A stretch of DNA of 5,517 bases from Treponema sp. (lineage in GTDB: Bacteria; Spirochaetota; Spirochaetia; Treponematales; Treponemataceae). The notes below the pieces were generated by a model. The model made no database searches. It worked only from the letters and a program-made list of their open reading frames with translations, and was not told the origin of the DNA. Shown here piece by piece: positions 1 through 4,207 of the stretch (position 1 is the first letter of the stretch; the number at the start of each line of letters is the position of its first letter). Location of the stretch: positions 1-5,517 of the forward strand of contig JAFOTA010000009.1 in assembly GCA_017421145.1 (NCBI GenBank), read 5' to 3'. Made by a program: the position numbers and the translations under genes.

Positions 1-238
1 TAACGGTTTCATCAGACCGTTTAACTGATAATTTCAGATCTATACCGCCGTTAAGAAGTAAATCGTCAACATTGCCTATCCTTCGTTTTGGAATGGTATC
101 GTTCAATGTGATTATCAGTTCATTATTCTCTATAATTATAGATTCGGTAATGGATGGTTTTGCATTGCATTTGCAGAAGAATAAAAGGACAAAAACAGTC
201 ATTATCAATAAGGTTGTTTTAGATTTTCCAATGCCCAT
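1..238 (-). CDS. Partial gene for an unrecognised exported protein or lipoprotein (N-terminal 79 residues)
   Basis: An uninterrupted minus-strand reading frame starts with ATG at 238-236 and leaves the window at base 1, so only the N-terminus is visible. A GGAGG Shine-Dalgarno sequence sits 7 bases before the ATG (246-250), and a promoter-like pair lies further upstream. The first 26 residues look like a signal peptide: a basic n-region (MGIGKSK), a hydrophobic core (about residues 8-21, rich in L, I, V, F), then FCKCNAK. Cys22 or Cys24 could be a lipidated cysteine in the permissive spirochaetal style, although Phe or Lys just before the cysteine is atypical; signal peptidase I cleavage after Ala26 is the alternative. 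The mature part visible (residues 27-79) is hydrophilic with alternating hydrophobic residues (IIIENNELIITL), suggesting beta strands. I do not recognise a family. It is divergent from the lipoprotein gene at 417. A plus-strand reading frame covering bases 72-238 is open here but lacks start signals, so I favour the minus strand. Confidence 0.75.
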   Translation of the reverse strand, partial: MGIGKSKTTLLIMTVFVLLFFCKCNAKPSITESIIIENNELIITLNDTIPKRRIGNVDDLLLNGGIDLKLSVKRSDETV

Positions 239-245
239 TCCACGG

Positions 246-250
246 CCTCC
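246..250 (-). promoter_or_regulatory. Shine-Dalgarno sequence for the minus-strand exported protein
   Basis: Read on the minus strand this is GGAGG, followed by 7 bases and then the ATG at 238. It is the strongest single piece of evidence that the minus-strand frame at the left edge is a real gene and that it starts at this ATG. Confidence 0.7.
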
Positions 251-277
251 GTATTCCCATTTATTGTATATGGAAAA

Positions 278-307
278 ATTATATTCGTCTATCGATAATA
301 TTTTCAC
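278..307 (-). promoter_or_regulatory. Predicted sigma70-type promoter for the minus-strand gene
   Basis: On the minus strand, a consensus TATAAT (-10, 283 down to 278) is preceded after an 18-base spacer by GTGAAA (-35, 307 down to 302), which matches TTGACA at four of six positions. Initiation near base 271 would give a leader of roughly 32 bases that includes the GGAGG ribosome binding site. The -10 is perfect; the -35 is moderate. Confidence 0.55.
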
Positions 308-345
308 CTACGCTACACATCTCATTGACAGCCCGCCATGTGCAG

Positions 346-355
346 GAATATATTC
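346..355. repeat. 10-base perfect palindrome between the divergent promoters
   Basis: GAATATATTC reads the same on both strands and ends 5 bases before the -35 element of the plus-strand lipoprotein promoter. Its position would suit an operator, but a 10-base AT-rich palindrome can easily arise by chance and no matching second copy was seen. Confidence 0.25.
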
Positions 356-360
356 TTATA

Positions 361-389
361 TTGATAAGTCCGGTAAGGCAGGGTATAGT
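361..389 (+). promoter_or_regulatory. Predicted sigma70-type promoter for the lipoprotein gene at 417
   Basis: TTGATA (361-366) and TATAGT (384-389) are separated by exactly 17 bases, each one base away from the consensus hexamer. Initiation near base 396 gives a leader of about 21 bases that contains the Shine-Dalgarno sequence at 405-411. The promoter lies inside the longer in-frame reading frame that could begin at 72, so it also argues for translation starting at 417. Confidence 0.7.
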
Positions 390-404
390 TATGATATTCC
401 ATTT

Positions 405-411
405 GAAGGAG
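405..411 (+). promoter_or_regulatory. Shine-Dalgarno sequence that fixes the lipoprotein start
   Basis: GAAGGAG lies 5 bases before the ATG at 417. It decides between this start and the in-frame ATG-like or alternative starts far upstream (as far as 72), which have no comparable signal. Confidence 0.8.
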
Positions 412-416
412 AAAAA

Positions 417-1013
417 ATGAAGTTATTCAAAAAGATTGTTTATACCATTTTCATCATGTTTGTTTTTTCTTCTTGCTCTGGAGATGATTTTCTTACAGAC
501 GAGAATATTTCTGATTTTCAAAATATTTCTGATATACTATATGCAGATGATAGCACTCTATTGGTAAATCGAAATTTAAAAGACACTTCTAAAATATATG
601 GAAGAAATTTTAGCCGCAAAGAAATTCCAGTAGGTGATGTATATTATAAATTTTTTCAGGACAACCCAAAACTTTCTTATGTTTACAAATTTTCAGAAGA
701 TATTAAAAACATTGGTGAAATAGGTAAAAAATATTCCAGTCCACATATATCCAGGAGGTTATTGGAGAAAGGACGGGGTGCAAGACTTCTGATGGAAAAA
801 ATACCGGATGAAAATGCTAAAATCGAGCTTATTTTTTTCTATAAATATGGCTACATTCCAATATTGGGTAATACGGATGAAGGAAATGCATATGTTTATT
901 CTCCTGATTTAGACCTTTCTTCATTATCTTCTTGCGAGCTTGCAGTTTTTGGATTGGCCAATGCTTATAAAATGAAATTCGAGAACTGGTTTTACACCGG
1001 CCCTCTGGGATAA
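417..1013 (+). CDS. Small putative lipoprotein of unknown function (198 residues)
   Basis: The protein begins with a classic lipoprotein signal: basic n-region (MKLFKK), hydrophobic core (about residues 7-17) and a lipobox-like F-S-S-C with the lipidated cysteine at residue 20, followed by acidic SGDD. It is therefore probably anchored to a membrane on the outer side of the cytoplasmic membrane. The mature part is rich in Asp, Asn, Ser, Lys and Tyr. It contains a short internal repeat, ENISDF-QNISDI (about residues 29-39), a basic stretch around RRLLEKGRGAR, and an aromatic C-terminus ending GPLG. I recognise no domain. The start at 417 is chosen because it has a strong Shine-Dalgarno sequence, a near-consensus promoter just upstream, and it puts the signal peptide at the N-terminus; the frame stays open to 72, but that extension would bury the signal peptide and overlap the divergent gene. 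The gene is distinctly AT-rich compared with everything after 1083 (17 G+C in bases 541-600 by hand count), hinting at acquisition or fast evolution. It seems to be transcribed alone. Confidence 0.85.
   Translation: MKLFKKIVYTIFIMFVFSSCSGDDFLTDENISDFQNISDILYADDSTLLVNRNLKDTSKIYGRNFSRKEIPVGDVYYKFFQDNPKLSYVYKFSEDIKNIGEIGKKYSSPHISRRLLEKGRGARLLMEKIPDENAKIELIFFYKYGYIPILGNTDEGNAYVYSPDLDLSSLSSCELAVFGLANAYKMKFENWFYTGPLG
504..533 (+). repeat. Two 12-base direct repeats inside the lipoprotein gene
   Basis: AATATTTCTGAT occurs at 504-515 and again at 522-533, a period of 18 bases, so the reading frame is kept and the protein gains a duplicated N-I-S-D element just after the lipidation site. This looks like a small in-frame tandem duplication in the linker region of the lipoprotein. 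Confidence 0.7.
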
Positions 1014-1044
1014 TGCGTAAGATCTTTATTGTACATGATTTCTC

Positions 1045-1073
1045 TTGTTCAGCTTCGCTTAAATTGCTATAAT
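1045..1073 (+). promoter_or_regulatory. Extended -10 promoter driving ychJ-rlmB, predicted leaderless
   Basis: A perfect TATAAT (1068-1073) preceded by TG at 1065-1066 forms an extended -10 element. TTGTTC (1045-1050) lies at a 17-base spacing and matches the -35 consensus at three of six positions, which is acceptable with an extended -10. The expected start of transcription is about base 1080, only about 3 bases before the ychJ ATG at 1083. Confidence 0.7.
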
Positions 1074-1082
1074 CATCTAACT

Positions 1083-1598
1083 ATGGAAAACGAAACTGTA
1101 AAAGAAACGGACAAATGTCCTTGTTGTAGCGGAAAATCATACGGCGAATGCTGTTCTCCGATTTTGAGCGGAAAAGAAAAGGCCAAGACTGCGGAAGCTC
1201 TGATGAGGGCGCGCTATACGGCTTATGTCGTGCATAATATTGATTTCATAATCAACACATGTGAATCCGGTGAAAAGATTGCGGAAATCGACCGCAAGGC
1301 AACGGAAGACTGGTCAAACAAGAGCGTCTGGCATGGGCTTAAAGTTCTCAGGACCGAAAAGGGCGGTGAGAATGACGACGAGGGAATTGTCGAGTTCGAG
1401 GCCACATACACCCAGAAAAACATCCGCGACGTTCATCATGAAATCGGCGGCTTCAAAAAAATCAACGGGGAATGGTTCTACAGCGAAGGCATGATACGCC
1501 CTACAACCGTTGTCCGTGAAGGCAAGAAGATCGGACGCAACGAGCCTTGTCCATGCGGAAGCGGTAAAAAATACAAGAACTGCTGCGGAAAGAACTGA
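1083..1598 (+). CDS. ychJ: YchJ-family (UPF0225) protein with two SEC-C zinc motifs, 171 residues
   Basis: The layout matches the YchJ family: an N-terminal SEC-C motif (Cys12, Cys14, Cys23, Cys24, in the C-x-C-x-S-G-x-x-Y-x-x-C-C pattern), a middle domain of about 110 residues with the family's L-M-R-x-R-Y-x-A-[YF]-V stretch at 40-49, and a C-terminal SEC-C motif (Cys156, Cys158, Cys167, Cys168) preceded by [12 protein letters not shown] motifs resemble the zinc-binding tail of SecA; in YchJ proteins the middle domain is NTF2-like. No enzymatic activity is established for the family, so the role is unknown, likely cytoplasmic and zinc-binding. The start at 1083 is chosen because it gives the family's usual N-terminus and lies directly after the promoter; upstream in-frame starts at 1029 (TTG) and 1035 (ATG) would precede the -10 element and add unrelated residues. 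No Shine-Dalgarno sequence precedes the ATG, consistent with a leaderless message. The next gene, rlmB, begins one base after the stop, so the two are co-transcribed and probably translationally coupled. Confidence 0.93.
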   Translation: MENETVKETDKCPCCSGKSYGECCSPILSGKEKAKTAEALMRARYTAYVVHNIDFIINTCESGEKIAEIDRKATEDWSNKSVWHGLKVLRTEKGGENDDEGIVEFEATYTQKNIRDVHHEIGGFKKINGEWFYSEGMIRPTTVVREGKKIGRNEPCPCGSGKKYKNCCGKN

Positions 1599-1599
1599 T

Positions 1600-2376
1600 A
1601 TGGCCTCAAATGTTTATACCGGTTTTCATGCCGTAGAAGAAAGAATCAGGCAGTACGCCCAGAAAAAAGATGATTCCGTGACTTTGACCGTGTTCTATTC
1701 AAAGGCAGGGCCGCGCATCAAAAAAATACTTTCTCAGGCAGAGGAGGCTGGTATCAGCTGTTCGCAGGTCGGATCTCCTGAACTGGATTCCCTTGTCAAA
1801 AATCTCCCGGAAACGGCCAGGGATCACAGGGGAATCGTACTCAGGGCTGACGGTGAGGAGGAAAAGGCTTCTAATCTTGTCGTGCTTGACCAGTGGCTTA
1901 AAAAATGCCCGGAAAATGCGACCGTGATAGTCCTTGATTCTGTGACCGACCCGCATAACGTGGGTGCAGTCCTGCGTTCGTGCGATCAGTTTGCGGCAGA
2001 TCTGATGGTCATACCGGAGCGCCATTCTTCTTCGGATGTCCACGACAATCAGGTCATTGCAAGAAGTTCCGCAGGTGCAAGCGCATGGGTTCCTTATGCC
2101 GTGGTTTCCAATCTGGTGCGTGCCGTTCAGATGCTGAAAGAATCAGGATTCTGGATTTACGGTGCCGATGCCGGTGGAAAAAGCCTTGCTGAAATCGAAT
2201 TCGCCAAAAAGACGTGCATTGTCATGGGAAGCGAAGGTTTCGGAATGGCAAAGCTTTTGTCCAAGGAATGCGACCAGATCGTTTCAATCCCCACGTGCGG
2301 AAAAATCGACAGCCTTAACGTTTCTGTAGCGGCGGGAATCCTGCTCTATGAGAGACATAGACAAAGTATAAACTGA
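1600..2376 (+). CDS. rlmB: 23S rRNA 2'-O-ribose methyltransferase, RlmB/TrmH (SPOUT) family, 258 residues
   Basis: This is an S-adenosylmethionine-dependent SPOUT methyltransferase, most like RlmB, which methylates the ribose of a conserved guanosine (G2251 in E. coli numbering) in the 23S rRNA peptidyl-transferase region. The N-terminal substrate-binding domain (about residues 4-82) opens with the typical Y-x-G-F-H-A-V-E and contains DHRGIV. The catalytic domain (about 107-252) has all three SPOUT motifs: motif 1 around LDSVTDPHNVGAVLRS (113-127, with Asn120 and the catalytic-type Arg126), motif 2 IVMGSEGFGM (207-216), and motif 3 IPT...DSLNVSVAAGILLYE (230-251). The length is normal. The start at 1600 is preceded by a modest GGAAAG (1587-1592) at 7-base spacing inside the end of ychJ; an in-frame start at 1510 would overlap ychJ by 89 bases and add residues foreign to the family. 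A related TrmH enzyme acting on tRNA or another rRNA site cannot be fully excluded, but the match to RlmB in all motifs is strong. Confidence 0.94.
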   Translation: MASNVYTGFHAVEERIRQYAQKKDDSVTLTVFYSKAGPRIKKILSQAEEAGISCSQVGSPELDSLVKNLPETARDHRGIVLRADGEEEKASNLVVLDQWLKKCPENATVIVLDSVTDPHNVGAVLRSCDQFAADLMVIPERHSSSDVHDNQVIARSSAGASAWVPYAVVSNLVRAVQMLKESGFWIYGADAGGKSLAEIEFAKKTCIVMGSEGFGMAKLLSKECDQIVSIPTCGKIDSLNVSVAAGILLYERHRQSIN

Positions 2377-2391
2377 TTTAAGATAAAATCA
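2374..2391 (+). other. Weak hairpin at the end of rlmB
   Basis: TGATTT (2374-2379) and AAATCA (2386-2391) can pair with a 6-base loop, starting at the rlmB stop codon. It is AT-rich and not followed by a T-tract, so it is a poor candidate for an intrinsic terminator. It may stabilise the message end or mean nothing. No better terminator is visible in 2377-2448. Confidence 0.2.
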
Positions 2392-2428
2392 ATATGCTGA
2401 CATCATGCTTTTCCTCTCCTTAATGCGG

Positions 2429-2448
2429 CTTTTGTTTGAATACAAAAG
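2429..2448. promoter_or_regulatory. Inverted repeat abutting the ptsI promoter (possible operator)
   Basis: CTTTTGT (2429-2435) and ACAAAAG (2442-2448) are perfect 7-base inverted arms around a 6-base centre, and the right arm ends exactly where the -35 element TTGACT begins (2449). The absence of a following T-tract argues against a terminator, and the position suits a protein-binding site that could activate or repress ptsI transcription. The binding factor, if any, is unknown. Confidence 0.45.
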
Positions 2449-2477
2449 TTGACTAGATTCGATTCTACTGTTATATT
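2449..2477 (+). promoter_or_regulatory. Extended -10 promoter driving ptsI-der, predicted leaderless
   Basis: TTGACT (2449-2454, five of six consensus positions) and TATATT (2472-2477) are 17 bases apart, with TG at 2469-2470 giving an extended -10. The expected start of transcription, 7 bases past the -10, is the A of the ptsI ATG at 2484. Between them lies only the rest of a run of eight T (2476-2483). Confidence 0.75.
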
Positions 2478-2483
2478 TTTTTT

Positions 2484-4190
2484 ATGAACATTCTTTTAGG
2501 TACTTCTGCGGCTAGAGGCATGGGGATTGGAAAAGCTTTCGTCCTGCCGGAAGCTCAGGAAAGGGTAATCCCCAAATATGCTGTGACTGATGACAAGATT
2601 CCTGGTGAACAAGCCAGGTTCAAGGACGCTTGTACCAAAATTTACAATCAGATAGACGCCAATCTGAAGACAAAGCAGCAAAATGATTTGCAGAATGTTA
2701 TTTTTGAAACCTACCTTTTGATGCTGACCGACCCTGTTTTTGTCCAGGAAGTCAATGACGGGGTGGCTGAACTCAAGCAGAACGTTGAATCCGTGCTTGC
2801 GGAAAAAACTACCCAATATGCCGACCGCCTGAGGAACAGCGGAAACGATTATCTTGCCGAACGTGCGCAGGATATCGAGGATGTTTTCGGACGCGTCATG
2901 GATGTGCTGCTTGATTTCCATGAATTTGACATAGATACCGTTCCAGACGGTTCTGTCATTGTCGCAAAATCCATGAAGACCAGCGACACCGTCATTTTGA
3001 GCAAACGGAAGATTGCAGGACTTGCGCTCACTGACGGTGGACTTGCGAGCCACGTTGCGATTCTGGCCAAAAGCTACGGAATCCCGGCTGTTGTCGGAAT
3101 AATGAACGTTCAGGGGCAGATTCAGAACGGTGAGGAAGTTATAGTTGACGGAGAGCTTGGTGAAGTCCTTATCAACCCGGATTCAGCGACCGTAACCGAA
3201 TACCGCGTGAAAATCGCATCTGAGGAAAAATACAGGATTGCGCTCAAGCAGTTCAAGGACAAGCCTGCCAAAACGAACGACGGAACTGAATTCAGACTAT
3301 ATGCTAACATAGGCACTGCTGATGAAGCCAAGCTTGCATTGGAAGAAGGTGCAGACGGAATCGGTCTTTTCCGCACTGAATTCTTATTGATGGATGCCAT
3401 AAAGCAGGTTTCGGATGAAGGAGGCACTTTTACTGCATCGGTCAGCGAGGAAATACAGTTCCAGGCATACAAAAACGTGCTTGAGCTGATGGGTGACAGA
3501 CCTGTTACGATAAGGACGTTGGACAGCGGAGGTGACAAGCTTGTTGACTGCAAGGATCTTCCGTCATTTTCCGAGACGAATCCGCTCATGGGATTGCGTG
3601 CCATAAGGATGTCGCTTTATGCACCGAAAATGTTCCGTGCGCAGCTCAGGGCACTTTACAGGGCATCTGTTTTCGGAAACTTGAAAATCATGCTCCCGCT
3701 TATAACGGATGTTTCGCAGGTTGAGACCGTCCTTGGAATTGCAAAGGGCGTGCAGATGTCGCTTAAATCCGAGGGCATTCCGTTCAAACCTGACGTTCCG
3801 ATCGGTATAATGGTAGAAACGGCTGCTGCCGCAATCATTTCGGACTGCCTTGCAAAACGGAGCGCATTCTTTTCTCTCGGCACAAATGACCTGACCCAGT
3901 ACACGCTGGGTATAGACCGTGAAAATCCTGCGGTAACGCCTTATTACAACGAATTCCATCTTGCAGTTCTCAGACTTATACAGAACACGATTGCCAATGC
4001 AAGGGAAAAAGGAATTTCTGTGTCGGCTTGCGGTGAAATGGCAGGGCGGAAAGAAAGCGTCATAATTTTGGCGGGAATGGGAATCCGTGAGCTGAGCATG
4101 TCACCGAAACAGATTCCGATAATCAAGGAAACTCTTTCAAGATTCAACATAAAGGAATTGGAAAATATTTCCAGCCGATCGCTTTATTGA
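2484..4190 (+). CDS. ptsI: PTS enzyme I (PEP-protein phosphotransferase), 568 residues
   Basis: Enzyme I is the cytoplasmic protein that takes phosphate from phosphoenolpyruvate and passes it to HPr. The full domain order is present: N-terminal HPr-binding region (about residues 4-125), phosphohistidine swivelling domain (about 150-230) with GGLASH and the phosphorylated His190, and the PEP-binding TIM barrel (about 255-545). Recognisable active-site elements are GLFRTEF (Arg297), TIRTLDSGGDK (Arg344), MVETAAAA (Glu445), SLGTNDLTQYTLGIDR (Asn468, Asp469, Arg479) and the catalytic cysteine in ACGEMAG (Cys516). The length is typical and no key residue is missing. The ATG lies directly after the -10 element with no Shine-Dalgarno sequence, implying a leaderless mRNA. 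An inverted repeat next to the -35 may regulate it. No HPr, HPr kinase or EII gene is in view, so whether it feeds sugar transport or only a regulatory PTS cannot be told here. der follows after 17 bases, probably on the same transcript. Confidence 0.97.
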   Translation: MNILLGTSAARGMGIGKAFVLPEAQERVIPKYAVTDDKIPGEQARFKDACTKIYNQIDANLKTKQQNDLQNVIFETYLLMLTDPVFVQEVNDGVAELKQNVESVLAEKTTQYADRLRNSGNDYLAERAQDIEDVFGRVMDVLLDFHEFDIDTVPDGSVIVAKSMKTSDTVILSKRKIAGLALTDGGLASHVAILAKSYGIPAVVGIMNVQGQIQNGEEVIVDGELGEVLINPDSATVTEYRVKIASEEKYRIALKQFKDKPAKTNDGTEFRLYANIGTADEAKLALEEGADGIGLFRTEFLLMDAIKQVSDEGGTFTASVSEEIQFQAYKNVLELMGDRPVTIRTLDSGGDKLVDCKDLPSFSETNPLMGLRAIRMSLYAPKMFRAQLRALYRASVFGNLKIMLPLITDVSQVETVLGIAKGVQMSLKSEGIPFKPDVPIGIMVETAAAAIISDCLAKRSAFFSLGTNDLTQYTLGIDRENPAVTPYYNEFHLAVLRLIQNTIANAREKGISVSACGEMAGRKESVIILAGMGIRELSMSPKQIPIIKETLSRFNIKELENISSRSLY

Positions 4191-4207
4191 TAGCAAAGGA
4201 AAACCAG

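Noticed and set aside
72..416. An upstream in-frame extension of the lipoprotein, giving a 313-residue protein
   Set aside because: It would place the signal peptide and lipobox in the middle of the protein, has no ribosome binding site, includes the lipoprotein's own promoter, and overlaps the better-supported minus-strand gene. The stretch 239-416 being open could be chance or a remnant, but I see no support for translation.
1014..1044. Terminator after the lipoprotein gene
   Set aside because: Only tiny palindromes (AAGATCTT at 1019-1026, TGTACA nearby) are present; there is no stable stem with a T-tract.
1029..1082. Earlier TTG (1029) or ATG (1035) start for ychJ
   Set aside because: These codons lie upstream of the predicted -10 element, have no Shine-Dalgarno sequence, and add 16-18 residues not typical of the family's N-terminus.
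1510..1599. Earlier in-frame start for rlmB inside ychJ
   Set aside because: It would overlap the conserved C-terminal SEC-C motif of ychJ and add 30 residues unlike the family; the ATG at 1600 gives the typical RlmB N-terminus.
2377..2483. Intrinsic terminator for rlmB
   Set aside because: The two hairpins available (2374-2391 and 2429-2448) are AT-rich and neither is followed by a T-tract; the eight-T run at 2476-2483 belongs to the ptsI promoter and has no GC-rich stem before it.
2496..3053. Long minus-strand open frame (185 codons) opposite ptsI
   Set aside because: It is a shadow of the conserved ptsI coding sequence, with no promoter or ribosome binding signal and an unremarkable product. 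The same applies to the minus-strand frames at 1699-2043, 3122-3604, 3564-3959 and 4448-4858.
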